From the NCBI GenBank assembly GCA_023228875.1, contig JALOAG010000005.1:124001-188000 (forward strand): a stretch of 64,000 nucleotides of DNA, written 5' to 3'. Origin of the DNA: Bacteroidia bacterium. GTDB lineage: Bacteria; Bacteroidota; Bacteroidia; NS11-12g; UBA955. Shown piece by piece: positions 7,284 through 16,046 of the stretch. Every line of letters begins with the position of its first letter. Positions within the stretch are counted from its first letter, which is position 1. The notes beneath the pieces are model-generated. The model ran no database searches. It saw only the letters and a program-made list of their open reading frames with translations, and was not told the origin of the DNA. Both the position numbers and the translations under genes were made by a program.

Positions 7284-9698
7284 TTATTTGAGTTCGACTA
7301 ACGTACTGCCTTCGCCACCTCGATCTGCATGCTCAAATTGATAGGATTTGATGAATGGTTGTTCTTTTAAAAAATCCCAAATCAATTTTTTTAACACCCC
7401 TGTCCCTTTGCCATGAAGGATTTTGAGTTGTCCTGCACTAATCAAACGTGCATCATCAAGCCATTTTGAAACTTTTGCAATTGCGTCTTCACCTCTTTCA
7501 CCTCTTAAATCTAAAGTATGGCTGAATCCTGTCTGTTTTACCATAATCTCATCAGAATAATGAGGTACGGAATTTTTATTTGATTTCTTTACCTTATTTT
7601 GATTCTTCAATTTTTCAAGCCTTTTTAAATCGACCCAAGCGTGTAAATCACCCAGTAAGACTAAGGCTTTGTTCTTTTTAATTTCTATTATTTCTCCAAT
7701 TTGATTGCTATCTGCAATTAAAACAAAATCGCCTGTTGTAATTGCAACATTTGGTAAAGTCTCAATGGGTTTTACGCTTGTTTTATCTTGTTTAACCTTG
7801 ATGAATGATTGATTGAGAGTCTCTTTTGCTTGATTGAGCTGATGTGAGAAAGATGCAATATCTTGCTTTGTAACTTTCTCATTTCTGCTGTCTTTCTTGA
7901 TTTTTTTGAGTAATGAAGTTGCTTGTAACAACTCTTCAGCAGCTTTTTCGCGGGTTTGTTGCAAAATTATTTTTTTGTTCTCTTGAAGTTGATTTTTGAG
8001 TAACTCATATTCCTTCAATAACTTGTCTAAATGTTTAGCCTTATTTGAGATATTGCGTTTTGCTTCCTCTAATTCAAAAGCAAGTTTTTCTGCTCTAATA
8101 CTCAGTTCTTCATAGTCTAAGGTTTTAGATGCTTTCATTTTGCTTTTAGCATTTTCTAACATCTTAGAAGGAAGATTGAGGTTTTGTGCAAGCTCAAATG
8201 CATAAGAACTTCCCGGTTTCCCAACCATTAGTTTAAACATAGGCTTTAGTGCAATTGGGTCATATAGCATTGAAGCATTGACAAGTCTTGAGATTTTGTT
8301 GGGTAATTTCTTGAGTGCTCCTAAATGAGAAGATACAATACCCAATGCACCTGTCTCACACAACATCTCTAACATTGCTTCTGCAATAGGGGAAGCCAAT
8401 TCAGGATCTGTTCCTGTACCAAATTCATCAATGATTACAAGTGTATTGTGATTAGCATTTTCTAAAATATATTTCATGTCCACCAGATGAGCACTGTATG
8501 TGCTTAATGCGTTTTCTAGGGATTGGTTATCAGAAATTTCTACAGATATTTTCTCGAACACAAAGAGTTCAGAAGTTGGTGAAGCAGTAATGCCCAAGCC
8601 ACTTTGAAACATCATTTGTAATAAAGCAACCGTTTTGAGCAATACTGATTTGCCTCCTGCATTTGGTCCGGAAATCAGCATCAGTGCTTCATGTTTGTTT
8701 AAGTTGATGGAATTGCGGACTATTTTTTCTTCAGAATTATCTTTACGCGCATTGATCAATAGCAAGGGGTGCACAGCATCATGTAATTTAATTTGACTCT
8801 GTTGAGCAAATTCAGGAATGTTTCCCCCCAATAAGTTGTTTAGTTTGGCTTTAGCTCTATAAAAATCCAATTTCTCCCACATTCCCAGTATGTTAACAAA
8901 ATCTTCAGCAGTATCATTGAGAACCTTGCCGGCATATCTGAGGATTCTTTCAATTTCCTTTTTTCTCTCTAAATAGAGTTCTCTGAGCTGATTGTTCTCT
9001 TCAAAACATTCAAGAGGTTCTATATATAAAAATTTGCCTGATGCAGAGTCATCATGCACAAATCCTTTAATTTTCTTCTTGTGTTCAGCAATAATTGGAA
9101 GTACTAATCTGTCGTTTCGTATGGTGATTTCAGTATCACCTGCCCAACCATTTTTCTTAGCAACATCAAAACGGTTATTTAGGAGTTTCCGAACTTCTTT
9201 TTCCTTATTGATGATTTTTTCTGAAATATGTCGCAGTTCAGGACTGGCATTAGGATTCAGGTTGCCTTCTTCATCAATGATTTTATCAAGAAGTTCAAAA
9301 AGACTTCCGGGTATGATGATGGGCTCTCTTGTATAAAGGAGGGTAGGGAAAGAAGTTTTAACATCATCAAAAAACAGAAAAAACAAACCGGTATCTGAAA
9401 GTATCCTTTTGATTCTGAACAACAAGGAGGTTTGAGGCATACTTCCTAAGGTCATTGTGTCTTTTAAGTTGATTTTGATTTCGTCAATCACGCTCAAGTC
9501 CGGCATAGCATACGACTTGATCAACCTTTGCATTTCTCCGGTTTGGTTGAGAGTGTGAAGAATTGTTGACTTGTTTGAAGAAGGAGTGAGCGTGGATGCC
9601 CTGTTCTTTGCATATTCTGTTTTTGCAAAATCTGCCAGAATTGATTTTATCTCATTAAAGCCAATTGATGACCCAATATGTTGAGGATATAAAATCAT
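7284..9698 (-). CDS. mutS2: endonuclease MutS2 / ribosome-collision ATPase family protein
   Basis: MutS2 proteins share the MutS ATPase but lack its mismatch-binding domain. Family members have been linked to suppression of recombination and, in Bacillus, to splitting of collided ribosomes (RqcU). This 804-residue protein has the core and clamp at residues 1-320, a Walker A GPNAGGKS near 343, the Walker B region LVIIDEFGTGTDPELASPIAEAM, a long lysine- and glutamate-rich coiled coil (about 515-640), a KOW-like segment, and a C-terminal Smr domain. The Smr domain keeps LDLRGER near 728 and HGKGTG near 764, both associated with nuclease activity. Its start overlaps the stop of the upstream lipoprotein gene by four bases, so the two are probably translationally coupled. 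Confidence 0.95.
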   Translation of the reverse strand: MILYPQHIGSSIGFNEIKSILADFAKTEYAKNRASTLTPSSNKSTILHTLNQTGEMQRLIKSYAMPDLSVIDEIKINLKDTMTLGSMPQTSLLFRIKRILSDTGLFFLFFDDVKTSFPTLLYTREPIIIPGSLFELLDKIIDEEGNLNPNASPELRHISEKIINKEKEVRKLLNNRFDVAKKNGWAGDTEITIRNDRLVLPIIAEHKKKIKGFVHDDSASGKFLYIEPLECFEENNQLRELYLERKKEIERILRYAGKVLNDTAEDFVNILGMWEKLDFYRAKAKLNNLLGGNIPEFAQQSQIKLHDAVHPLLLINARKDNSEEKIVRNSINLNKHEALMLISGPNAGGKSVLLKTVALLQMMFQSGLGITASPTSELFVFEKISVEISDNQSLENALSTYSAHLVDMKYILENANHNTLVIIDEFGTGTDPELASPIAEAMLEMLCETGALGIVSSHLGALKKLPNKISRLVNASMLYDPIALKPMFKLMVGKPGSSYAFELAQNLNLPSKMLENAKSKMKASKTLDYEELSIRAEKLAFELEEAKRNISNKAKHLDKLLKEYELLKNQLQENKKIILQQTREKAAEELLQATSLLKKIKKDSRNEKVTKQDIASFSHQLNQAKETLNQSFIKVKQDKTSVKPIETLPNVAITTGDFVLIADSNQIGEIIEIKKNKALVLLGDLHAWVDLKRLEKLKNQNKVKKSNKNSVPHYSDEIMVKQTGFSHTLDLRGERGEDAIAKVSKWLDDARLISAGQLKILHGKGTGVLKKLIWDFLKEQPFIKSYQFEHADRGGEGSTLVELK

Positions 9699-10240
9699 TT
9701 GTTGGAATTCTGAACCTCATATTGTGTGAGTATTTCTAAACTCTTTTCTAATATGGGCTTAAATAGATCCGGATTACTGGCGTAGAAATTGATACTTTCT
9801 TCAAACTGTTGCCTTGTTACCTTGTGTTTCTTAAAAACAAATTCATAATCAGCACCAATATGTCCCAAATATTGTCGTTTACTTGTTGTTACTGGCTTAT
9901 ATTCAGATTTTGTCTTTTCTTGTTCAATAATTTCTTGCTCAATTATTTCTTTAACTTTTTTAAAAGCTTGATTTGAGCTGCTTACGTTTGTATTATTTAC
10001 AGTATCTGTTTTAATACTCGTTTGTGATTCAAGTGCTTCTCGTGGTGCAACACCCAGCTGAAATGCAGCATCAACAGTTTTGATATCAGCAATGAGATGA
10101 CTCATTGTTTTCCCGTCTATAATGGAAGTAGGAATCTGTTGTTTTTTATTTGTACATGAAATACATAGCAGTATATAAAACAATAATAGGACAGTCTTAT
10201 TAGAAACAATTGAAAATATGGAATGAACTTTAAGATTCAT
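9695..10240 (-). CDS. DUF4296 lipoprotein
   Basis: A predicted lipoprotein of 181 residues. The N-terminus has a basic start, a hydrophobic stretch at about residues 17-27 and a lipobox-like LCISC with the cysteine near residue 29. The following region, IDGKTMSHLIADIKTVDAAFQLG, matches the Bacteroidota DUF4296 pattern of a short helical domain that contains ADI/H-xxDA. The middle is polar and low in complexity, and the C-terminus has a helix-rich YNFYASNPDLFKPIL-like segment. The function of the family is unknown. The gene lies 8 bp downstream of yidC and overlaps mutS2 by four bases, which makes a yidC-lipoprotein-mutS2 unit. Confidence 0.8.
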   Translation of the reverse strand: MNLKVHSIFSIVSNKTVLLLFYILLCISCTNKKQQIPTSIIDGKTMSHLIADIKTVDAAFQLGVAPREALESQTSIKTDTVNNTNVSSSNQAFKKVKEIIEQEIIEQEKTKSEYKPVTTSKRQYLGHIGADYEFVFKKHKVTRQQFEESINFYASNPDLFKPILEKSLEILTQYEVQNSNK

Positions 10241-10248
10241 TATTGGTG

Positions 10249-12087
10249 CTATTTTCTTTTGCCGGTGTAAGGATCAATGCCTTTCTTTTTAGCATAATCC
10301 TCCAATCTTTTCTGGAATGAACTCTTTTTAACAGAAACCTTTTTCTTTTTGTTAGCAGCAATTTGCTTGTGCAGTTTGTCTTCATCAACAAAACGCTTAA
10401 ACAACGCTTGTTGTCCAAATGTAATCATGTTGGCTAAGAAATAATAATAACTCAATGCAGCAGGATAGTTGTTAAAGAATCCCAAGAACATGATTGGCAT
10501 AAGGTATGAAATAATTTTCATTTGCGCACCGGCTGCGGTGAGTTGGTTATTCAGCCTTGTGTAAATTATGGTAGAAGCGGTCATTAATAAAGTAAACAGA
10601 CTGACGTGGTCTCCATAAAAAGGAAGTGAAAAGCCGCCCGGAAAGTCAAATATAGAATCATATCGTGAAAGGTCTGTTGCCCAAAGGAAGGACTCCTGTC
10701 GTAGTTCAAAAGATGATGGGAAGAAACTGAACATTGCAATCAGAATTGGGAATTGCAATAGCATTGGCAAGCATCCTCCTAATGGACTAACACCGGCTTT
10801 CTTGTAAAGGCTCATTGTGTCCATTTGGGTCTTTGCCATATCACCCTTGTTTTTTTCTTTAATCTCATCCAATTCCGGCTTGAGTAATTTCATCTTAGCT
10901 GTGGACAGATAAGATTTGTAAACAAGAGGTAGTAAAAGTAATTTGATAAAAATTGTGAGTAACAGTATGATTATACCAAAATTGCCAATGTATTTACTTA
11001 GGAAATCAAAGGTTGGTATAACAAGGAACTGATTTACCCAACGAAAGAGAGTCCAGCCCAAGGGGATGATATCTTCTAATTCAATATTCTCCTTCTTTAA
11101 AGTCTTATAGTGGTTGGGTCCATAGAAATACCTTAAATTAAAAACTTCATTTCTTCTGTTTTCAAACGGCAAATCAAGTTGTGCTTTGTATAATTTTACG
11201 TTATCAAGCTGGTCTCTTGCTGAATCCACCGTAATTTCTCCATCTTTAAGAAACCCTTCTTTTAGGATAACTGTTGTGTTAAAGAATTGCTGTTTAAAAG
11301 ATACCCATTGAACAGGAGCTTTTAGGTTTTCAGTTTTGTATTTGGTCTCGCTGATGTAATCAGGTTTTTCATCTATATACCTATAATAAATGGTAGATTT
11401 TAACCTTTCAGTTTCTGCTTTTAATTCTTGTTTCGGAACTTCTATCTCTCTGTAATAAGTCAATAAGGAGTTGGGTTGAATAAATTGCTCCATGTTGACC
11501 ATTGCAAACTCTTGGTTTAATCCATAACCTTCTTTATCTAGCTTGTATGTGGACTCTATATAAGAATCGTGGTCAAAATTGAGTCTGAAAATAATGCTGT
11601 TTTTTTCCTGCTTTACAACATCCCAAAACACTTTGTTTGTATAGAAAGCTTCATTCTTAGTATTGAAAACAAAATAATCTTGAGAATGGTCTTTGTTAAA
11701 TAAAATAAGCGACTGGTCTTGTGATGTATCTGCTCTCAGAAATTCGGTTAAAAAAACTTTGTTTACACGCGCTCCTTTGTTCGAGAGTGTAACCTCCATA
11801 TCAGCATTTTTTAATGTGATTTCTTTTTCAGTTCCAAAAAATTTGGTTGCAATTTCTCCGAATTTTGCTTGCAGCACTTGTGAATCAGGCAAACTCTCAG
11901 TAACAATGGTGTCTTTTGTAGCCATTAATGCTTTTGCCTCTTGTTCTTTCTGCAATTGTACGGCTGCTATTGAGTCGCTAATGTGCTTGCGTTCTGCTAT
12001 CTGTTCTGCACTGGGTTGATTCAGATAGGAATAACCTATTAATATTCCTAAAATGAGTAATAAACCAATAATCGAATTTCTGTCCAT
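10249..12087 (-). CDS. yidC: membrane protein insertase YidC
   Basis: YidC inserts and folds inner-membrane proteins, alone or with SecYEG. The 612-residue product has the Gram-negative layout: an N-terminal membrane anchor (IIGLLLILGILIGYSYL), a large periplasmic domain up to about residue 340, then five membrane segments. The conserved core contains LLPLVYKSYLSTAKMKLLKPEL and SPLGGCLPMLLQFPI (near 435-450). The C-terminal tail is lysine-rich (KKKKVSVKKSSF), as expected for ribosome contact. In many Bacteroidota pyrG lies just upstream, but here the upstream region is a 378-base divergent gap with rmuC on the other side. A -7 element lies 19 bases before the ATG. Confidence 0.97.
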   Translation of the reverse strand: MDRNSIIGLLLILGILIGYSYLNQPSAEQIAERKHISDSIAAVQLQKEQEAKALMATKDTIVTESLPDSQVLQAKFGEIATKFFGTEKEITLKNADMEVTLSNKGARVNKVFLTEFLRADTSQDQSLILFNKDHSQDYFVFNTKNEAFYTNKVFWDVVKQEKNSIIFRLNFDHDSYIESTYKLDKEGYGLNQEFAMVNMEQFIQPNSLLTYYREIEVPKQELKAETERLKSTIYYRYIDEKPDYISETKYKTENLKAPVQWVSFKQQFFNTTVILKEGFLKDGEITVDSARDQLDNVKLYKAQLDLPFENRRNEVFNLRYFYGPNHYKTLKKENIELEDIIPLGWTLFRWVNQFLVIPTFDFLSKYIGNFGIIILLLTIFIKLLLLPLVYKSYLSTAKMKLLKPELDEIKEKNKGDMAKTQMDTMSLYKKAGVSPLGGCLPMLLQFPILIAMFSFFPSSFELRQESFLWATDLSRYDSIFDFPGGFSLPFYGDHVSLFTLLMTASTIIYTRLNNQLTAAGAQMKIISYLMPIMFLGFFNNYPAALSYYYFLANMITFGQQALFKRFVDEDKLHKQIAANKKKKVSVKKSSFQKRLEDYAKKKGIDPYTGKRK

Positions 12088-12106
12088 CTGTCTTTTTTAG
12101 AGGGCG

Positions 12107-12114
12107 CAAAGGTA
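12107..12114 (-). promoter_or_regulatory. -7 promoter element of yidC
   Basis: On the minus strand this reads TACCTTTG, matching TAnnTTTG. Transcription would begin about 12 nt before the yidC ATG. No clear -33 TTG is visible at the usual distance. Confidence 0.6.
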
Positions 12115-12451
12115 ATGTAATAATCATGAAAATTCTGTCTCACATGCCTTATATGAATTTCAAGATTCAGTGTGTTGTGTTATACTTTTAATATACTGAT
12201 AATCAATATATAAAGAAATGTTAAGATGGGAGTGTAAACTCTTTTAATGTTTTATGCAATCCATTCTTACAGTGTTATTTGATAGAATCTACCAAAAGTG
12301 TGATAAAGTCAATGTGTTTGTGAAAAGAGTCGTGTAAATGTACTTCAATATATGGATGAAAAAATGAATTCAGCAGTGACTTGTGGTAGTAAACTTATTT
12401 TATCTTTCTTAAAATCTGATTAGGTGGCAAATGTGTCATCATTTTTAAGAT
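12115..12451. other. divergent intergenic region yidC/rmuC
   Basis: AT-rich sequence of about 340 bases with a -7 box at each end, facing outward. I see no open reading frame with protein-like composition, no RNA gene and no run of DnaA boxes (TTWTNCACA). Confidence 0.5.
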
Positions 12452-12459
12452 TACTTTTG
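12452..12459 (+). promoter_or_regulatory. -7 promoter element of rmuC
   Basis: TACTTTTG matches TAnnTTTG and ends only six bases before the rmuC ATG. The transcript would begin at or within a base or two of the start codon, suggesting a leaderless or nearly leaderless mRNA. Confidence 0.55.
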
Positions 12460-12465
12460 TAGGCT

Positions 12466-13803
12466 ATGGAAATGTTGGTTTATTTAATAATTGGTTTGGT
12501 ATTAGGAGCACTTGTTGGATGGTTGCTTAGAAGCAAAAAACAGACAGCCAATGCAGATGAGATTGTCCAATTACAAAGTGTAAAAGCAGGATTAGAAAAA
12601 TTGTTGCAAGAGAAAGAAAATCAACGATTGCTGTTGCAGACCCAAGTAGATAAAGATAAAGCTGAAATCTTGACCATGACAGGTCGTGTTGCGCAGTTGG
12701 AGGAAAGTCTCAAAAACGCAGAACAGCGATTGACCGAACATCAACAAGTATTTGAGCAAAATGAAAAGTTGTTAAAAGAGAGATTTGAAAACCTTGCCAA
12801 CAAAATTCTTGAAGAAAAAACGCAGAAATTCACTGAAACCAATCGCACTAATCTTGATATTATTCTTAATCCACTTAAAGAACAGATTGCAAAGTTTGAA
12901 GAGAAAGTCGAGAAAACATATACAACAGAAGCAAAAGAGCGGCACTCACTGAAAGATGAAGTAAAGTCATTAGTGGAGTTGAATACCAAACTGAATACAG
13001 AAGCCCAAAACTTGACCAGAGCATTAAAGGGTGATAGAAAAAAGCAAGGTAATTGGGGAGAGTTAATGCTGGAAAACATTTTAGAAAGCAGTGGACTTAG
13101 AGAAGGAAAGGAATACGAAAAGCAGTATTCCACCCAAGATGATGAAGCACACCGAATTCAGCCCGACTTTATTGTGAAATTGCCTGAAAACAAACATCTA
13201 ATAATAGATTCAAAGGTTTCATTGGTTGCATACGAAAGATTTGTAAATGCAGAAGATGTCAATTCGCAACAGAAATCCATTGATGAGCATATCATTTCAG
13301 TCAAAAACCATGTAAGAGCATTGTCTGACAAAAATTACTTTAGAGCTGATGGTCTTAATTCTCCCGATTTTGTGTTATTGTTTATGCCTATAGAATCTTC
13401 ATTTGCTGCGGCTATTGAGGCGGATGCTGATTTGTTTAATTACGCATGGGAAAGGAAGATTGTTATTGTCAGCCCAAGTACCTTATTGGCTACTCTCAAG
13501 ACAGTAGCAAGTTTGTGGAGATTAGAAAAACAAAATGTAAATGCAGCCAGAATCGCAACGGAAGCAGGAAGTTTATATGATAAGTTTAATGGTTTTGTTG
13601 AAGATTTGAAAAAGCTTGGCAACCAAATTGAGACTGTACAAAAGACTTATAATGCTTCTTATAATAAATTATCATCTGGATCGGGGAATCTTGTGTCCAA
13701 AGTTCAAAAACTTAAAAACTTAGGTGCTAAGGCTTCTAAGGCATTAGACCAAGGATTGCTTAATGAAGCACTTGAAAATGATGAAGAGTTGAGCGAGGAG
13801 TAG
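12466..13803 (+). CDS. rmuC: DNA recombination protein RmuC
   Basis: RmuC limits inversion at short inverted repeats in E. coli; it is a predicted nuclease-fold protein anchored to the membrane. The 445-residue product has an N-terminal membrane segment (LVYLIIGLVLGALVGWLL), a long coiled coil at about residues 25-185 rich in Lys, Glu and Gln, and the RmuC domain from about 185. That domain contains LKGDRKKQGNWGELMLE, IQPDFIVKLPENKHLIIDSKVSL and FVLLFMPIESSFAAA. The PD-(D/E)xK-like IIDSKV core is intact. The C-terminus returns to a helical, acidic tail. It is transcribed divergently from yidC. Confidence 0.95.
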   Translation: MEMLVYLIIGLVLGALVGWLLRSKKQTANADEIVQLQSVKAGLEKLLQEKENQRLLLQTQVDKDKAEILTMTGRVAQLEESLKNAEQRLTEHQQVFEQNEKLLKERFENLANKILEEKTQKFTETNRTNLDIILNPLKEQIAKFEEKVEKTYTTEAKERHSLKDEVKSLVELNTKLNTEAQNLTRALKGDRKKQGNWGELMLENILESSGLREGKEYEKQYSTQDDEAHRIQPDFIVKLPENKHLIIDSKVSLVAYERFVNAEDVNSQQKSIDEHIISVKNHVRALSDKNYFRADGLNSPDFVLLFMPIESSFAAAIEADADLFNYAWERKIVIVSPSTLLATLKTVASLWRLEKQNVNAARIATEAGSLYDKFNGFVEDLKKLGNQIETVQKTYNASYNKLSSGSGNLVSKVQKLKNLGAKASKALDQGLLNEALENDEELSEE

Positions 13804-13944
13804 TACAAGTCCTCCTTCGATACGATTTTGTCAAAGCCAAAACTCACTCAGGGTGACGGGGGGTAAATGAAAAGGTGGTTAGTTTGTGCAAGGAGAAGGT
13901 ACTCCACTGAACCTAAATAATATAAAATAATCTATTCCAACTCC

Positions 13945-13952
13945 TAACTTTG
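13945..13952 (+). promoter_or_regulatory. -7 promoter element of the asparaginase gene
   Basis: TAACTTTG matches TAnnTTTG. It lies 43 bases before the ATG, leaving a 5' leader of roughly 35-40 nt. Confidence 0.6.
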
Positions 13953-13995
13953 CCGCTCATTAAGTAACTATAGAATTAGCATTAATTTCAAACTT

Positions 13996-15042
13996 ATGAG
14001 TAATATCAAGGACGCGAATCCAATTCTAGTTCAGTCAATACGAGGGCAAATTGTAGAAAGTTTTCATAGAGGAGTTGTTTGTGTTGTAAATAGAAATAAA
14101 GAGGTTGTTTATAGCCTTGGAGATATTGAACAAGTATGTTATCCGCGTTCATCAATGAAGTTTTTTCAACATATCCCTTTCTTTGCACGCGGAGGTGCAG
14201 AACATTTTGGGTTAACATTGGAGGAAGTCGCTGTGATTTGTAGTTCTCACAATGGCGAAAACAAACATATCGAGACTGTTCGAAATATATTATCAAAAGG
14301 GGGATTCACAGAAGATGATTTAGAGTGTGGACCTCAAATGCCCGAATTATTTAAAGATCAGGAATCGCTAATAAAAAGTGGAGTTAAACCGGGTAAAATT
14401 CATAATAATTGCTCGGGAAAACATACAGGATTTCTTCTTTTTTGTAAGCTCTTGGGCGTTGATCACAAGCATTATATTTCACCTGAGCACCCCATTCAAA
14501 AAATCATTGCTGAAACTTGCTCGAGGTTTTATGAAACTCCTTTGTTAACTACTGCTATAGGGATTGATGGATGTTCAGCACCAATCATTGCATATTCTGT
14601 CTATAAGCAGGCAGTTGCATATAAAAACTTGATTCATCCTGATGGTTTTTCAATCGAAGAACAAAAAGCTTGTGAGTTATTAGTCAAAGCAGTAACATCC
14701 TATCCTTATATGATTGCAGGTTCAAAACGCTATTGCACAGAATTGATGGAAGTTGCAGGCGATAAGGTTGTAGGCAAAACAGGAGCAGATGGAGTGTATT
14801 GTATGTCAATCTTTAGAGAGGGACTCGGTTGCTGTATCAAAGTGGATGATGGAAAAATGGGAATTCAATATGTTATTGCGCAAGCATTGCTATCAGATTC
14901 CGGGCTGATTTCACAAGAGCAAGCAGATAAGTTGAAAAGATTTGTTCAATATGAAACTAAAAACTTTGGAGGGTTTGTCGTTGGCGAGGTTAGAGCAAAC
15001 CCTGAAGTGAGTTTTTCAATTAAAAAACCACAAAGCGTGTAA
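13996..15042 (+). CDS. asparaginase (asparaginase II family)
   Basis: This belongs to the asparaginase II family (PF06089), distinct from the E. coli AnsA/AnsB fold and related to the thermolabile Rhizobium enzyme. It would hydrolyse L-asparagine to aspartate and ammonia in the cytosol. The 348-residue sequence shows the family blocks: RGVVCVVNRNKEVVYSLGD, YPRSSMKFFQHIP, ICSSHNGE, HNNCSGKHTGFL and GIDGCSAPI. The SSMK and SCSGKH-like segments carry the conserved Ser, Lys and Cys residues. It has its own promoter and is followed after three bases by a glycosyltransferase gene, so the two are co-transcribed, although no metabolic link is apparent. Confidence 0.9.
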   Translation: MSNIKDANPILVQSIRGQIVESFHRGVVCVVNRNKEVVYSLGDIEQVCYPRSSMKFFQHIPFFARGGAEHFGLTLEEVAVICSSHNGENKHIETVRNILSKGGFTEDDLECGPQMPELFKDQESLIKSGVKPGKIHNNCSGKHTGFLLFCKLLGVDHKHYISPEHPIQKIIAETCSRFYETPLLTTAIGIDGCSAPIIAYSVYKQAVAYKNLIHPDGFSIEEQKACELLVKAVTSYPYMIAGSKRYCTELMEVAGDKVVGKTGADGVYCMSIFREGLGCCIKVDDGKMGIQYVIAQALLSDSGLISQEQADKLKRFVQYETKNFGGFVVGEVRANPEVSFSIKKPQSV

Positions 15043-15045
15043 GAG

Positions 15046-15915
15046 ATGTTTGTAAGCGGTTTTACAATCATAAGAAATGCAGTTAACGGAGGTTATCCTG
15101 TTTGTGAGGCTGTGTTGTCCATTCTGCCTTTGGTAGATGAAATGATTGTAGCCGTTGGTAAATCAGAAGATGATACGTTGGGATTGATTCGGTCAATCCA
15201 ATCTGATAAGATTAAAATTGTAGAAACAGTGTGGGATGATTCATTGAGAGAGGGAGGACGAGTGTTGGCGGTTGAAACAAATAAAGCATTGAAACACATT
15301 TCTCCTTTTGCAGATTGGTGTTTTTATATTCAAGCAGATGAATGTGTGCACGAAGATGATTATGAAAATATCAGAAAAGGAATGAAACAATGGCTGAATA
15401 ACCAATCTGTGCAAGGGTTGGTTTTTGATTATCTCCATTTTTATGGCTCTTATGATTTCATTGCAGATTCTCGAAAGTGGTATAGAAGAGAAGTTCGGAT
15501 TATTAGAAACAACCCTCAAATAAAATCCTATATGGATGCGCAAGGTTTTAGAATTAATGGACAAAAGTTACCTTCAAAACGTATTCAAGCGCAGATATTC
15601 CACTATGGTTGGGTGAAACATCCTAAAGAGCAAATGGCTAAACAAATTCAAGCGCGGAGGCTCTGGCATGATGATAAGTTTATTACAGAAAAAGTAGCTG
15701 TTGCTGCTGAGTTTGATTATGGAAACATTGACTCTATTAAACGTTATACCGGAACACACCCACACGTTTACAAAGAAAGAATTATAAAGCAAAATTGGGT
15801 TTTTGATAGAGATCCTGCTGTGAAAGCACTTTCCTTTAAAAACAAATTGTTAATGAAGGTTGAGGCACTTACTGGATGGAGAGTGGGTGAATTTAGAAAT
15901 TACACACTGGTTTAA
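15046..15915 (+). CDS. GT2-like glycosyltransferase
   Basis: A 289-residue protein with the GT-A glycosyltransferase fold. The N-terminus SGFTIIRNAVNGGYPV leads into VDEMIVAVGKSEDDTLGLI, a family 2 donor-binding pattern. WCFYIQADECVHEDDY provides the acidic metal-binding motif in the form QADE, in place of the usual DxD. Later residues WYRREVRIIRNNP and IFHYGWVKHPKEQ are common to Bacteroidota GT2-like proteins of unknown acceptor. No membrane segment is seen. It begins three bases after the asparaginase stop. Donor and acceptor cannot be read from the sequence. Confidence 0.85.
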   Translation: MFVSGFTIIRNAVNGGYPVCEAVLSILPLVDEMIVAVGKSEDDTLGLIRSIQSDKIKIVETVWDDSLREGGRVLAVETNKALKHISPFADWCFYIQADECVHEDDYENIRKGMKQWLNNQSVQGLVFDYLHFYGSYDFIADSRKWYRREVRIIRNNPQIKSYMDAQGFRINGQKLPSKRIQAQIFHYGWVKHPKEQMAKQIQARRLWHDDKFITEKVAVAAEFDYGNIDSIKRYTGTHPHVYKERIIKQNWVFDRDPAVKALSFKNKLLMKVEALTGWRVGEFRNYTLV

Positions 15916-16000
15916 AGTGTAATATTTGCAGACGTTTTGTCTATTTTTTCTTGTTAATAGTTCAAACTTAGCAGTGTTTAAAGTCATTCTGTCTGCAAAA

Positions 16001-16008
16001 TAGGTTTG
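16001..16008 (+). promoter_or_regulatory. -7 promoter element of clpB
   Basis: TAGGTTTG matches TAnnTTTG and lies 38 bases before the clpB ATG. Unlike dnaK in this window, clpB shows no sigma-54-like element. Confidence 0.5.
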
Positions 16009-16046
16009 GTTTTTCTTTTGTTGGAACAGTCAAAAAATAACCAAAT

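Noticed and set aside
15921..15953. Hairpin AGAC-gttt-GTCT with a T tract after the glycosyltransferase gene
   Set aside because: The stem is only four pairs, too weak to call a terminator.
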